From: Desulfovibrionales bacterium
GTDB taxonomy: Bacteria > Desulfobacterota > Desulfovibrionia > Desulfovibrionales > Desulfonatronaceae
Reading direction: 5' to 3'
DNA length: 64,000 nt
Assembly (NCBI GenBank): GCA_007693505.1
Contig: REDL01000050.1
Span: 1 to 64,000, forward strand
Shown here: in pieces, positions 35,334 through 45,578 of the stretch
How the letters are laid out: every line of letters starts with the position of its first letter
How positions within the stretch are numbered: the first letter of the stretch is position 1
Translations under genes and position numbers: made by a program
Notes under the pieces: generated by a model
Seen by the model: the letters and a program-made list of their open reading frames with translations, nothing else
Database searches by the model: none
What the model was told of the DNA's origin: nothing

Positions 35334-37556
35334 TCACCGTCGAGGTGATGGTTGCGCCTCTTCCGGCGCGACGACCCCCAGCCGCCTCATCTTGGCATAA
35401 AGCGTACTCCGGCCGATGCCCAGACGCTCGGCGGCCAGCTTTTTATTCCAGGAGCAGGATTCTAGCGCTTGCAGGATGACCGCCCGCTCTTGTTCCTCCA
35501 GTGTGGTCGCGGCGCTTTGGGACGGCCCTGGGATGAACCTCAGCCGGGCAGGCAGCTCCTCCGGAGTAATGACTGAGGATTTGGCGAGAACCGTGGCCTG
35601 TTCCACGACGTTTTCCAACTCCCGGATATTACCAGGCCAGGAATAGTCCAGCAATAGACGCATGGCCTTGGGGCTGAACTCCGTGATCGTTTTAAGCTGC
35701 TCCCCGCTGAAGCGGCGCAGGAAGTGGCTGGCCAGCAAGGCCACGTCGTTGCTCCGCTCCCGCAGGGGGGGAAGCTGAATCGGAATCACGTCCAGGCGAT
35801 AGTAGAGGTCCTCGCGAAACCGGCCAGCCTTGACTTCTTCCAGCAGTTCCTTGTTCGTGGCCGCGACGATGCGCACGTTCACGTCCACAGTCCGTTCCCC
35901 GCCTACCCGCTCAAATCGCTGGGTCTGAAGTACGCGAAGCAGCTTGACCTGAGCCGATGCGCTGATCTCACCGATCTCGTCCAGAAACACTGTCCCCCCG
36001 TCGGCCTGCTCGAACCGTCCTGGACGTTGCTTCAGGGCCCCGGTGAAAGCCCCCTTCTCATGTCCGAAAAGTTCACTCTCCAACAGTGTGGCCGGATAGG
36101 CCGAGCAGTTGATGACCACGAAGGGGCTGTTCTTGCGTGGGCTAAGGTCGTGAATGGCCCGCGCCGCCAGTTCCTTGCCCGTGCCCGACTCGCCCTGGAT
36201 CAGCACCGTTGCGTCTGTGGCCGCTACATCCTCAATCAGGCGGAAAATTTGCGTCAGCTTCGGGTCGCGGCCGATGATGCCCATGAAACTGGATTGCGAG
36301 TTCTGGCGAGTCTGGAACTGTTCCGTTTCCACTTCCTGCTGCACAGCGCGGCGCAAAGTCCCAGTGGCCTGGGACATGACAAGGCCGACCAGTTCCAGGT
36401 CCTGAGGCTGGCAGGCGCACTTCTTCACGCAGCCCACGATCATGGCCCCGCACAAGATATCCTCATGATACAGGGGAAGAATGGATTGGCCGGGGAGTTC
36501 CGCCAGGCTTTCAGGAATCATGGGCGGGCGGAAGGCCGAGGAATCGGTATGAAAAACCGGTTCCATGCCCTGGAGCAGGGTTTCGGCCTCAGCAGCGACC
36601 CGCGGATCCGTGACTTTGCGGACACCCTGTGCGGCGAGCACGAAAAACATCTCCCGACCGGGACTGAAGACCAGCAGGCTGGCTTCCAGGCACTGCAAAA
36701 TGTCTTTGGTTCGTCGGATCAGGTAAGCGGCGATTTCCGGCATGGTGCCAAGGGCCGAGACATTGCGAACGATCTCGCAGGACGCCCGGAGTTGACTCTG
36801 GGTCTGGGCCAGCTCAGCGGTCTGTTCCTCCAGCCTGCGAGTATACCCATGGATGCGTTCAGTCATGGCGTTGAAGGCCTCGGCCAGAACCGCGATCTCC
36901 TTCTGCCCCTGAACCGGAATGGGCAACCTGCTCTTGCCCGGGGTGTACTCCTGGACAGCCTGGACCAGGGCCAGAAAAGGCCGGGTGACCCGGTTCAGGA
37001 ACATCAGGCCTCCGGCCAGGGCGGGAACAAGGATCGCCAAGGCCAGGAGGCCAATGGAAAACCAAAGGTCTCGGACTTCCCGACGAAGGTGTTCTTCGGA
37101 AACGCCCAGCCGAAGTATCCCGGCATGGCCCTCGAAAATGGGCAAGGCGATGTCCAAATGCTGGTCGCCGGTTTCGGTCACGATGCGTTGGGTCACCGCT
37201 TGGTCGCTCGGAAAATGTTCGGGCAGGTTAAAGGTCAGCAGGTCCAAGGGCATTTCCACGCCAAAGGTGCTCGCCAGGACCCGACCTTCGCGGACGATGA
37301 ACAGATAACTCAAGAAAGGATGGGCCGTGCGATGCCGCTCCAGCATGTTCCGCAGGCCGACCAGATCGTTGACCAGGACTAGGTCGGCCGCTTCAGCGGC
37401 CAGGGCCTGACCTACGTTTTCCGCCTGGGCCGCCAGGGTCTGTTCCAGGCTCTGGGCGTAGCGATGCGAGGCCAGTAGGGTCGCCAGCAGGGTGCTCAGT
37501 GCCACGAGTCCAGCCACCGCGGCCAAGAGCGTCCCCTTGAGGGAGCGAGGCTTCAT
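35334..37556 (-). CDS. Membrane-spanning sigma54 activator (periplasmic sensor-HAMP-GAF-AAA-HTH)
   Basis: A 740-residue one-component regulator. TM1 lies at about 9-29 and TM2 at about 168-190, with a periplasmic sensor of about 135 residues between them. A HAMP domain (about 190-245), a GAF-like domain (about 270-400, with CVKKCACQ), an AAA+ domain and a Fis-type HTH at the C-terminus follow. The AAA+ domain has Walker A GESGTGKE, the sigma54-contact GAFTGA loop and VFLDEIGE. The HTH reads [20 protein letters not shown]. Most sigma54 activators are soluble; the membrane-anchored form is less common. It overlaps the PhnD-like lipoprotein gene (ATGA). Its likely target is the sigma54 promoter at 29826. 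Confidence 0.88.
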   Translation of the reverse strand: MKPRSLKGTLLAAVAGLVALSTLLATLLASHRYAQSLEQTLAAQAENVGQALAAEAADLVLVNDLVGLRNMLERHRTAHPFLSYLFIVREGRVLASTFGVEMPLDLLTFNLPEHFPSDQAVTQRIVTETGDQHLDIALPIFEGHAGILRLGVSEEHLRREVRDLWFSIGLLALAILVPALAGGLMFLNRVTRPFLALVQAVQEYTPGKSRLPIPVQGQKEIAVLAEAFNAMTERIHGYTRRLEEQTAELAQTQSQLRASCEIVRNVSALGTMPEIAAYLIRRTKDILQCLEASLLVFSPGREMFFVLAAQGVRKVTDPRVAAEAETLLQGMEPVFHTDSSAFRPPMIPESLAELPGQSILPLYHEDILCGAMIVGCVKKCACQPQDLELVGLVMSQATGTLRRAVQQEVETEQFQTRQNSQSSFMGIIGRDPKLTQIFRLIEDVAATDATVLIQGESGTGKELAARAIHDLSPRKNSPFVVINCSAYPATLLESELFGHEKGAFTGALKQRPGRFEQADGGTVFLDEIGEISASAQVKLLRVLQTQRFERVGGERTVDVNVRIVAATNKELLEEVKAGRFREDLYYRLDVIPIQLPPLRERSNDVALLASHFLRRFSGEQLKTITEFSPKAMRLLLDYSWPGNIRELENVVEQATVLAKSSVITPEELPARLRFIPGPSQSAATTLEEQERAVILQALESCSWNKKLAAERLGIGRSTLYAKMRRLGVVAPEEAQPSPRR

Positions 37557-38509
37557 GGGGTGTCGTGCTCCCCAAGGGAACGCACGGTTTCCTGCAGTTC
37601 CAAGATCGAGGCGTACCAGGCCGGATCAGCGGGAACAAAGCGGTCGATCATCAGTTCGCCAAGAATGACCGCTCCTTCGGGGTCCGTATGCATGTCCAAA
37701 AGCAGCCCCCGGATCAGATCTACCCGCTCCCGAGGCATGTCCGCACCGACTACGATGGGCGGGATGCCGTACGGCGCCGAACGTTTAATGACCCTGGTGC
37801 GGGCCGTATGCACAGGGTTTTCCCGTGCAAAGTAATCCCAGATCAGGTTGTCCACGGCCGCGCCGTCCACCAAACCCTGGGCCACGGCCTGGATGGAGTT
37901 GTCGTGACTGTAGGTGTAGATCACGTCCCGGAAAAATGTTTCAGGCCGTTCACCCATCACGGCCAGCCAGTATTCCGGCACCAGCCTGCCGGTGTTGGAG
38001 TGCGGGTCGGTAAAGGCGAAGACGGCCCCGCGCAGGTCTTCCAGAGTCTGGTGCGGACCGTCCCGGTTGACGATCAGATAGGAGTAGTAGACCGGTGAGC
38101 CCTGGACCTCGGGCGCGACCAGCAGTTCGAATCCGTGATCCTTACTGCCCAGGGCGTAGGGGCCGGAACAAATGAAGGCCAAGTCGATCTCTCCTTGACC
38201 CAGCATCTCGTTCACCTCGGCATAGGTCTTGCGCTGCACGAATTCCAGGTCCATCTCCACTTTGCGACTGACGAAGGCCAGTAGCTGGAGATAGATACCG
38301 TGAGTCTCCTTGGGTGAAATCATGGCCCCCACGGCGGCCCGAAGCACAGGGCGCCCGCGGGCATTGGTCACCGGATCAGAAACAGTGACGGTCTTGCTGA
38401 AATCGACGGCTCGGACCTCCTCCCCCCGCTCGCACCCGGTTAGTAGGAGCAATCCGAAAAGAAGCGACTTTATGACAAAGATTGAAGGATAAGGGATAAT
38501 TTGTTGCAT
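37553..38509 (-). CDS. PhnD/AioX-like periplasmic oxyanion-binding lipoprotein
   Basis: A 318-residue solute-binding protein with a lipoprotein signal (LLLTGC, Cys26). It belongs to the phosphonate/phosphite-binding PhnD group ([40 protein letters not shown]). Apart from the lipid Cys it has a single Cys, C114, in FICSGPY. As I recall, AioX, the periplasmic arsenite sensor, is a PhnD-type protein with a key Cys in the same motif region. Together with the overlapping membrane regulator gene it probably forms a two-part sensor for an oxyanion. There are no ABC permease genes nearby, which argues against uptake. AGAGGAG precedes the start. Confidence 0.75.
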   Translation of the reverse strand: MQQIIPYPSIFVIKSLLFGLLLLTGCERGEEVRAVDFSKTVTVSDPVTNARGRPVLRAAVGAMISPKETHGIYLQLLAFVSRKVEMDLEFVQRKTYAEVNEMLGQGEIDLAFICSGPYALGSKDHGFELLVAPEVQGSPVYYSYLIVNRDGPHQTLEDLRGAVFAFTDPHSNTGRLVPEYWLAVMGERPETFFRDVIYTYSHDNSIQAVAQGLVDGAAVDNLIWDYFARENPVHTARTRVIKRSAPYGIPPIVVGADMPRERVDLIRGLLLDMHTDPEGAVILGELMIDRFVPADPAWYASILELQETVRSLGEHDTP

Positions 38510-39294
38510 ACAACTCCTCTGGAATTTGGTGTCGTCGAGAGATGTTTCCTGTCAGGCTGCGCGCATATGAGTCCTAATGGAAAGCGCATGGTTGTTGGCG
38601 GCGACCAGCCCGTCCTCTACCATTCCACAGGATTTCTAATTGTGTGGGAGCTTCTCAAAAACTTGTGGCAAGCATGACCTGGATGCCCGCTCCCCGTCTG
38701 CATGCGGACAGGCTTCGCCGGCATGACGAGCTTGAGAGAACGTGCCATTTCAACCATCCCCGCGCAGGCCTGCCTGTGGCATACAGGCGGGAATCCAGGG
38801 GCAGAGGCAATTTCAGGTTTGCCCGACCTTTTTGAGCAATTACAGTGTGTGGACCAGCAATGGACTTCGGTGGAATGTGAATAGCCGACCAAGTCGTGTT
38901 TTTGCAAACAGGACATATGGAGGACTCATTGGCGGGCGAAGAGTACGTTCAGCTTGGATCTGGATGCGTACTCCAGAGGGGATACAGATCGATACAGTTA
39001 CGAAAGAGGAAGGCCGTCCGCCCCTTATTCAAAAGAATGGAGAAGGAGCGGACGGGTAAAAATGGATGTGAAAGAGATCAACCGTTGCCTGGTTGATGAT
39101 CTTTACGGGACAATCTGGTATAAAGACTTGGTAACTATTCAGCACATCCTGAGTTGAACCCATTTCCGACTCTGGAATCCCGCCTTCGCGGGAGCGACTT
39201 GTTTTGTCATGCCGTGTCCCAATCAGTCATACCCGCGAAGGCGGGTATCCAGTCCGATTTATGAGACGAACCGAGATGTTACAAATTTGCTTTC
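38510..39294. other. Long non-coding spacer with repeat fragments
   Basis: About 785 bp without a convincing gene. It holds several 'tggaATCCCGCCttcGCGGGA'-type repeat pieces at about 38680-38800 and 39173-39251. A short frame near 39062-39157 (DVKEINRCLVDDLYGTIWYK) has no ribosome site beyond a weak one and no recognisable family. Confidence 0.5.
39173..39251. repeat. Paired inverted REP-type hairpins
   Basis: Two small hairpins face each other: TCCCGC-CTTC-GCGGGA (39178-39193) and ACCCGC-GAAG-GCGGGT (39231-39246). Each is flanked by CTGGAATC or its complement, so the unit is an inverted pair as in BIME-type elements. It lies downstream of tmcB and may stabilise or end that transcript. Confidence 0.55.
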
Positions 39295-40614
39295 TTAGGC
39301 CTCCGGGCGTTCCATGCACTGGTAGATGATGTCCCCCAGGAATTTGATGTCCATGCCCAGCTCGTACTTGTGCACCGTGTCGTCCAGGCCGCCGTGGCAG
39401 TTGTGACATGGAGCGATGATGGTCTTGACACCAGTGGCTCGGAGCTGGTCGGCTTTGGCTTTGCAGGCTTCAACCCGGGCGTTTTTGAATGGCGGCCCGC
39501 AGTTGATCACCCCACCTCCGGCAGAGCAGCACAGATTATGCTCCCGGTTGGAGGTCGTTTCCACGATGTCTCCGTCCACCAGAATACGGATGACATCGCG
39601 CAGTTTGTCGCCCAAACCTCTTCCGCGGACGATGTTGCAGGGGTCCTGGAGCGTGACCGGCCCAGGGTACTTGGAAACCAGTTTTATCTTGCCCTGGGTC
39701 AGCAGTTCCCAGAAAAATTCCACGGAGTGGACCACAGGGACAGGGTAGTGTTTCCAGCCGGCCCAGCGGTTGCCCACATCGTAGACTGATCGAAAGGCAT
39801 GGCCGCACTCGCCCATGACGATCCGCTTGACCTTGAGTTTCTGGGCGGACTCGAAGTGCTTGCGTTTCAACCGGCCCATCATCTCAAAGTCCCCGGTGAA
39901 CATGCACATGTCCGAGTTGTCCCAACCCGGCTCCGCGGGCATGGTCCAATCGATCTTGGCTGTGTGCAGGATGGCCGCTGCCTGATAGATCAACTGGGTC
40001 CGGAACTTCGGCTCCGGGGCGATGACCGAGTAGTAGACGTCCGCGCCTTCCTTGTCCAAGGGAATACGCAGATCCGGGAATTCATCCCGGGCCTCTTCCT
40101 CTTGCCACTGCAAGGTGTCGGTCCATTCGTCGTCCTTGACCCACATCTGGTTAAAGGTGGCGGAATGGCTGTGGGCCGTGTCTTGGATATATTGTGGGGT
40201 GACCCCCAGCTTGTGACAGATTCGGCGCATGGTGATCATCATGTAAGCCGTGTCGATGCCCACCGGACAGTAATGGACGCAACGTCGGCACAGGTTGCAC
40301 TCTGAATAAGCGATCTGGGCCATGCTGTAGATCTGGTCCGGGCTGACCCTCCCGCCATTCGCCAGGAGCGTGCCGATGGTCTGCTTGACCTTGGCTGCCG
40401 GAGCATAGGTGGGATCTTTGTCGTGGGAGAGGTAGAAGTGGCAGGCCTCGGTACACATTCCGCAACGCAGGCAAATTTCGGCATACGCCTTGAGCCGAGC
40501 CCCGGTCTCTCCCTGAAAAACCGCATTGACGGTTTTCTGGATACTGTCCTCGTTCAAACGGGAAACCCCCTCACGGAGTCCCACGTCCTCGATCAGTCTC
40601 TCTTGAATGCCCAT
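39295..40614 (-). CDS. tmcB: TmcB, CCG-domain Fe-S subunit of the Tmc complex
   Basis: A 439-residue cytoplasmic HdrD-like protein. It has two ferredoxin motifs (CLRCGMCTEAC, CNLCRRCVHYCP), then GECGHAFRS, QDPCNIVRG, LCCSAGGG and APCHNCHGG of the CCG domain. In the Tmc complex it links the membrane subunit to a cytoplasmic redox partner. All positions are Cys here, in contrast to the selenocysteine-type paralogue at 28212. AAGGAG precedes the ATG. It is the last gene of the tmcA-D-C-B run. Confidence 0.9.
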   Translation of the reverse strand: MGIQERLIEDVGLREGVSRLNEDSIQKTVNAVFQGETGARLKAYAEICLRCGMCTEACHFYLSHDKDPTYAPAAKVKQTIGTLLANGGRVSPDQIYSMAQIAYSECNLCRRCVHYCPVGIDTAYMMITMRRICHKLGVTPQYIQDTAHSHSATFNQMWVKDDEWTDTLQWQEEEARDEFPDLRIPLDKEGADVYYSVIAPEPKFRTQLIYQAAAILHTAKIDWTMPAEPGWDNSDMCMFTGDFEMMGRLKRKHFESAQKLKVKRIVMGECGHAFRSVYDVGNRWAGWKHYPVPVVHSVEFFWELLTQGKIKLVSKYPGPVTLQDPCNIVRGRGLGDKLRDVIRILVDGDIVETTSNREHNLCCSAGGGVINCGPPFKNARVEACKAKADQLRATGVKTIIAPCHNCHGGLDDTVHKYELGMDIKFLGDIIYQCMERPEA

Positions 40615-40632
40615 ATATTTCTCCTTGTGGTC

Positions 40633-41292
40633 CTACCAGTCTTTGGCCCTGCGGATTCCGCCGAACTCGGAGCCGATATAGGCGCGGGTGAATACGGCGA
40701 AGAGCATGTGACTGATACGGGTGAACGGAATCGCGGCGATCATGATGTTGCCGGCCAAAACGTGGGCAATGACCATCACCTGGTAGTTGAAGAGCTGGTG
40801 ATAGGCCAGGAAGCCGGTAATGAAGGGCAGGGCCGCGATGGCCAGGATCAGCCAGTCCTGTCCGGTGGTCAGAAAGCGGACGTCCTTCTGCAGCAGCCGC
40901 CGCCCGGCAAAAAAGGCGCAACAGGCAATGACCAGGATGGTCATGATGTCCGCGGTGGCATCGGGCAGGTTCCACCAGCTGACGCCCCAGGACTCCTCAA
41001 TCATGATGATGTGGGCCGAGAGCAGGATGGGTGTGGCCAGCAGACAGATGTGGAACACGTAGGTGACCACGGTCAGGACCGGATTCTTTTTCCAGCCCAG
41101 GGCCTTGAAGGGGATCAGCCAGTTGAAGATGGAGCGAAAAGAGAACTTCCAGTCCATGTAGGCCAGGGAAACGGCATCCTTTTTTTTTGCCAAAGCGTAC
41201 ATGGACCCCAGGCGATAGATGGACCCAAAGATGAGGATGGCAAAAGACACCCAAACCAAGGGGCCGGTCACAAAGTTATAGATATCGTACAT
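40633..41292 (-). CDS. tmcC: TmcC, membrane subunit of the Tmc complex
   Basis: A 219-residue membrane protein with about five or six helices starting MYDIYNFVTGPLVWVSFAIL. It is related to NarI/DsrM and to HmcE. His residues in VFHICLLATPILLSAHIIMIEESWG and in the ARFQxxH-like VMVIAHVLAGNIM segment are candidates for haem b ligands. GGGGG lies upstream and its start is 2 bp from the tmcD stop. Confidence 0.9.
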   Translation of the reverse strand: MYDIYNFVTGPLVWVSFAILIFGSIYRLGSMYALAKKKDAVSLAYMDWKFSFRSIFNWLIPFKALGWKKNPVLTVVTYVFHICLLATPILLSAHIIMIEESWGVSWWNLPDATADIMTILVIACCAFFAGRRLLQKDVRFLTTGQDWLILAIAALPFITGFLAYHQLFNYQVMVIAHVLAGNIMIAAIPFTRISHMLFAVFTRAYIGSEFGGIRRAKDW

Positions 41293-41294
41293 GG

Positions 41295-42569
41295 CTACCC
41301 CCTTGACGAGAAGTCCGAAAGTGTGGCGACGATGCGCACGAACGTGCCCTTGTCCACGGCCCGGATGAGCACCTTGGAGCCATCAGGGCTGAAAACAGGA
41401 TCCCATGCGTGTTCAAAGTCCCGCTTGTAGGCCTTGCCGTCCATGAGTACGGCATGTCGGCCAGCCTTTTCCACCTTGGCGGCGACATGGGTTCCGTCGG
41501 CGCTGAAGACGGGCTTCCAGGCCATGTCATATTTACCCCTCCAGGGAGTGCCGTCTACGACCACTTGCCAATCCACGTTGTTGTTGCAGGCCAGGGCCGC
41601 GGCGCGCTTGCCGTCCGTGGACAGGGTCAGTTCCGTGACCACCGGAAAAGTCGTTGACCAGGGTTTGGCATTCACGGCTACCGTGAATTCGCCGAAAGTG
41701 GGGGCCACGATGGCGGCCAGAACCTTGCCATCGGTGCTGAACTGCTGGTGCCAGCACTGAAAAAAAACCGGATCCCATATGGTCTTGCCGTCCTGGGCCA
41801 TACCCCAGGCTCCAGCGATGCGCACGGGGGCGACCACCTCGCCGGTGCCCGGATTGAAGCGGGGCTCCCAGACACAATTGTAGGTCTGGCCCCAAACCGC
41901 GTCATCCACGGCGATGGAGTATTCATAGAGATTGAGGCGGACCTGGGTGGCCACCTTCCGGCCGTGTGCATCGAAAGTCGGGGTCCACGCGTTCATGAAC
42001 GTGTTTTTCCAGGCCTCACCGTTCACGGCCACGGTGTAGACACCGCGGCGGAAGGCGGCCAAGTCCGCGGCGGCCATGGCTTCGGTCTGAACAACTGCAG
42101 CCGTGCTTTGTCCATTGTCGCTGATGGCATATTCGTTGGCGTTGTCGAACAGGTTCGACCAAGTCGTGCCATCGACACTCATACCGTATTGTCCGTCGTT
42201 CTGGATCGCGGCGGCGATGACCGAGCCGTCCGCGGAAAAACAAGGGTGCCAGAGATAGGCGTAGAATTCTTCCCAGGTAGCACCGTCGACAGCCAGGCTC
42301 CATTCGCCGTCTTGCTGCGCGATGACCACAAGGCGCCCATCAGGAGAGAAGCAGGGCTTCCACAGTTTTTCGAAACTGGATTCCCAAGTTTTGCCGTTGA
42401 CGCACATGGAGAAGGTCTCATCCTCAAGCCGGACAATGGCGGCAAGGCGCTCGCCGTCCGAAGCAACGTAAGGCTCCTCCTGCCATTGATGCGTTTTTCC
42501 ACAGGTGACTGAATCAAGGATGACCCTTTCACCCGGCTGCCAATCCCAGGACGATGCAGCATCTTGCAT
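41295..42569 (-). CDS. tmcD: TmcD, Trp-rich beta-propeller-like subunit
   Basis: About 424 residues from the ATG at 42569, which has GAGGAG at correct distance. The protein consists of about eight repeats of roughly 45 residues with the pattern W-x-P-x-FS-x-DG...AA...Y-S-x-AVDG-x-x-W, suggesting a WD40/PQQ-like propeller. There is no signal peptide, so it is probably cytoplasmic. TmcD has no known enzymatic role. Gene order here is A-D-C-B rather than the A-B-C-D I recall for D. vulgaris. Confidence 0.82.
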   Translation of the reverse strand: MQDAASSWDWQPGERVILDSVTCGKTHQWQEEPYVASDGERLAAIVRLEDETFSMCVNGKTWESSFEKLWKPCFSPDGRLVVIAQQDGEWSLAVDGATWEEFYAYLWHPCFSADGSVIAAAIQNDGQYGMSVDGTTWSNLFDNANEYAISDNGQSTAAVVQTEAMAAADLAAFRRGVYTVAVNGEAWKNTFMNAWTPTFDAHGRKVATQVRLNLYEYSIAVDDAVWGQTYNCVWEPRFNPGTGEVVAPVRIAGAWGMAQDGKTIWDPVFFQCWHQQFSTDGKVLAAIVAPTFGEFTVAVNAKPWSTTFPVVTELTLSTDGKRAAALACNNNVDWQVVVDGTPWRGKYDMAWKPVFSADGTHVAAKVEKAGRHAVLMDGKAYKRDFEHAWDPVFSPDGSKVLIRAVDKGTFVRIVATLSDFSSRG

Positions 42570-42675
42570 AATCACTCCTCATTTTTTGCTGTTGGAACGC
42601 TGAACCACCGGAAAGGCGTCCGAAAATAACTTCATTGAGAAGATGGCCATCAGGCCAGGACGCCATGGGTCGCGG

Positions 42676-43065
42676 TCACCGCCGAACATGACATTCCCCG
42701 CACATGATGTAACCGGTTGGCTGGCCACGACGATGGAATTCCTGGTGACATCCGATGCACTGCTCGTGAAAGGCCTGCATCAGGCCTAAGCCCGTCTCGT
42801 CGTCTCCACTCACCGTATGACAATCGGAGCAATAGTTTTTCCCGGAAAACATGTCCCAGACGTTCTCTCCATTGACGTAATCATGGTGACAATCCATGCA
42901 GTCGATGATCTCGTAGTGCAATAAATGGTTGAATTCCACGCCGGGCCGTTGCCGGTCCTCAAAAGCCTTGCTTTCGATGAAGATCCGGTCTTCCTGGGCC
43001 ACGATGGTCCCGGCGATAAAGACGATCAGCACAAGGCAACAGACGAAAAGAACTCTGCTTTGCAT
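42676..43065 (-). CDS. tmcA: TmcA, type I acidic tetrahaem cytochrome c3
   Basis: A 129-residue periplasmic cytochrome. The ATG at 43065 has a GGAGG site and opens a signal peptide (MQSRVLFVCCLVLIVFIAG). Four haem motifs follow: CMDCHH, CSDCH, CIGCH and CGECH, with further His for bis-His ligation (FNHLLHYE). It accepts electrons from periplasmic hydrogenase or type I c3 and passes them to TmcC. The 110 bp before it separate it from the haem-motif sensor kinase on the same strand. Confidence 0.92.
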   Translation of the reverse strand: MQSRVLFVCCLVLIVFIAGTIVAQEDRIFIESKAFEDRQRPGVEFNHLLHYEIIDCMDCHHDYVNGENVWDMFSGKNYCSDCHTVSGDDETGLGLMQAFHEQCIGCHQEFHRRGQPTGYIMCGECHVRR

Positions 43066-43175
43066 GCATTCCTCCGTTGATTCGGTTGGAGCGTTCAATG
43101 TGGGTGATGCCGTCCACCTGCACTGTTTCATCGGTGCACGTTCCCTGCTCAAAGAGGGTTGTTGCGGGATGGCCC

Positions 43176-45578
43176 TCATGATGCTTGACTCGTGTCGTCT
43201 TCTGGTGTGCCCCTCCTTGTTGTTTTTTCTGATCCGTTCTCTTGGCATGAGCTCCCTTTGTCATTGAATTCCGCTCGGGAGCAGATGCACCGGTCGTCCA
43301 GCCACAGGCAATTCTCGACGTCGGCGATGGGAAACGTAATGGTGAAACAAGCACCGCCGGTTTCCTGGTTCTCGACAACAATGGTGCCGTTGTAGTCTTG
43401 AATGATACCGTAGGTGATGGAAAGACCAAGTCCCGTGCCTTTACCCACATCTTTGGTGGTAAAAAAAGGCTCGAAAATTTTTTTGGTCATGTTTTCCGGC
43501 ACCCCTGAGCCGGTGTCGCAGACCTTGATGATCACGACGCTTTCCGTGGATTTGGTTTGCAGTGTGATGGCTTTTATCCCATTTTTTGGGTTTTTGCCGT
43601 TCCAGCGTTCTTCGATGGCGTCCCGCGCGTTGACCAGAAGATTAATGACCACCTGTTCCAGACGATTGGGTTCGGCAATGATTAAGGGCAAATCCTCCTG
43701 GAGTTGCCAATCGACGGAAATATTCCGGACAGTGAGTTGTTGACTGAAGAATTCAAATCCGCGCTTGAGAACTTCATTGAACTGGACCGGCATGGTTTTC
43801 AGTTCGGATTTTCGCCCAAACTCCCGCATGTGTGAGATGATTTTTCCGGCTCGATCCACATGGGTACTGATGCTTTGGGAAATTTCCTCCAGCATGTTCA
43901 TGTCGATTTCATGCCCTTTCCCGACCTTTCGAGCTAAAAAACCACTAATCGACTTGAGAATCGTCAACGGTTGGTTGAGTTCATGAGCGACTCCAGTGGC
44001 CATTTCGCCCAAAGTAGTCATTTTGCTGGCATGGATGAATTGTTGTTCCGCCTCCAGGCGTTTGGTGATGTCGCTGCACGAGACGATCAGGACTTCATAT
44101 TTTTCGAATGTGGACAAGGAGATCCGCATGGAAACGAAAATGCTACGACCGTCTTTGGTGAGTTGCGACGCTTGGTTGATCTCGTGAGTGGTTCGCAGGT
44201 TTCGTGTCCAATATTCACGTTCTTCCTTTTTGAACAGCGAAGTGAAGGGTTTGCTCAGCAATTCTTCAGGCTTGTAGCCGTAAATTTTGAGCACGGCGTC
44301 ATTGCAGTTCATGATGGACAGGTTGTTTGCGTTGAGCACGAAGAGCGCTCCGGGAATGGCTTCGAAAATAGAGTGGTAGAACAGCTCCGATGCCGCCAGC
44401 TTGAATTCAAGTTCCTTACGGGCTGTAATGTCCAGCATCATTTCCATGGCCGCCACTGTATTGCCCTCGGCATCCTTGACCGGAGCCGTATAGACGATCC
44501 AATAGATCGTTTTTCCTTCCTTGGATAATCCGACCTCCTCGCTGACATGGGGAGAATCGTATAAAAACGTCTTTTCCACCGGACAGACCGTGCATCGATC
44601 TTTGCGGCCCTTGTTGATTTCAAAACAATGCCGGCCTCTGATATTACTGCCGAAGTGGTCCTCGTACTTCATGTTATGGCGGATAACCTTGTAGTTCGTG
44701 TCCACGACGCTGAGGAGACAGGGAACGTTCTGAAAGAGATTGCGATACTCCTCTCGCTGGGCGACCAAAAGTGATTCTTTTTCAGCTACCTTGCGGCACA
44801 TGTCGTTGTAGGATCCTGCGAGGACGCCGATTTCGTCAGCCTGGCGGACGGAGATGTCTGAATAGCTCCCACCCTCGCAGATTTCCTTTGTCGCCTGGAT
44901 CAAGCGACGGATGGGTTTGAAGATCAGGATGTGATAGTTCAGGAAGAGAACCAGGAATGTGGCCAGAAAGACTAGAAAAGAAATCAACATGTTGGCCCGC
45001 TCAAACTCGCGCAGGACCGTGTCCTTGATTTCCGTTGTTACTTCCATGTCCAGGATACCAAGGAGCTGCTCCTCCTCGGAGTGAGCGTGGCAGGATTGTC
45101 CGCTACAGCCCGGCCTGTTGGGAATGGGCGTGACCGTACCAACGATGATGGCATCGTTGACTTGCAGAACCCGACTGCGGTCTTCCTGGCTCAGAATTGC
45201 TGGAGGAGTATGCTGATCATGGCATGCTCGACAGGATTGTTCGGAGTTGGGCACAATATTACCGACTTCTTCCCGATTGCTGGAGTATGCAATTCGGCCT
45301 TTCTTGTCCACCAACCGAATGGCCTTGATGTTCTTGTGGGGGCTGAAGGCGATGATCTGCTGGATGTCTTCTTCAAAGTCGTGAAGGGTGGCGCAGTCGA
45401 GTCCGATCAGGACGGTGTCTGAAAGGGTGATGATGTCTGACTTGATACTTCGTAAAATGAATTCCTGAAGATAGACGACATTAAATGCGGCCCAGAGTCC
45501 GGCACAGATGAAGAAGGTCACACCACCAGACAACAGCATTTTGAACGTCAAGTTCTGAACCATGTTTTTGATTTTCAT
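43176..45578 (-). CDS. Sensor histidine kinase with periplasmic haem-binding motifs
   Basis: An 800-residue kinase. TM1 is at about 14-34 and TM2 at about 198-219. The periplasmic part holds C116-RA-C119-H120, a CxxCH haem site, and C158-SGQS-C163-H164, an expanded CX4CH motif. HAMP, two PAS domains (the first with [11 protein letters not shown]) and a HisKA domain with [14 protein letters not shown] follow. An HATPase ([26 protein letters not shown]) and an unusual tail of about 50 residues end it. Haem would let it sense periplasmic redox state or a gas. It is directly upstream of the tmc genes and probably controls them through an unlinked regulator. It is related to the kinase at 18754. 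Confidence 0.87.
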   Translation of the reverse strand: MKIKNMVQNLTFKMLLSGGVTFFICAGLWAAFNVVYLQEFILRSIKSDIITLSDTVLIGLDCATLHDFEEDIQQIIAFSPHKNIKAIRLVDKKGRIAYSSNREEVGNIVPNSEQSCRACHDQHTPPAILSQEDRSRVLQVNDAIIVGTVTPIPNRPGCSGQSCHAHSEEEQLLGILDMEVTTEIKDTVLREFERANMLISFLVFLATFLVLFLNYHILIFKPIRRLIQATKEICEGGSYSDISVRQADEIGVLAGSYNDMCRKVAEKESLLVAQREEYRNLFQNVPCLLSVVDTNYKVIRHNMKYEDHFGSNIRGRHCFEINKGRKDRCTVCPVEKTFLYDSPHVSEEVGLSKEGKTIYWIVYTAPVKDAEGNTVAAMEMMLDITARKELEFKLAASELFYHSIFEAIPGALFVLNANNLSIMNCNDAVLKIYGYKPEELLSKPFTSLFKKEEREYWTRNLRTTHEINQASQLTKDGRSIFVSMRISLSTFEKYEVLIVSCSDITKRLEAEQQFIHASKMTTLGEMATGVAHELNQPLTILKSISGFLARKVGKGHEIDMNMLEEISQSISTHVDRAGKIISHMREFGRKSELKTMPVQFNEVLKRGFEFFSQQLTVRNISVDWQLQEDLPLIIAEPNRLEQVVINLLVNARDAIEERWNGKNPKNGIKAITLQTKSTESVVIIKVCDTGSGVPENMTKKIFEPFFTTKDVGKGTGLGLSITYGIIQDYNGTIVVENQETGGACFTITFPIADVENCLWLDDRCICSRAEFNDKGSSCQENGSEKTTRRGTPEDDTSQAS

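Noticed and set aside
38954-39157. 67-codon plus-strand frame in the repeat-rich spacer
   Set aside because: Overlaps repeat-derived sequence, atypical composition, no family recognised.
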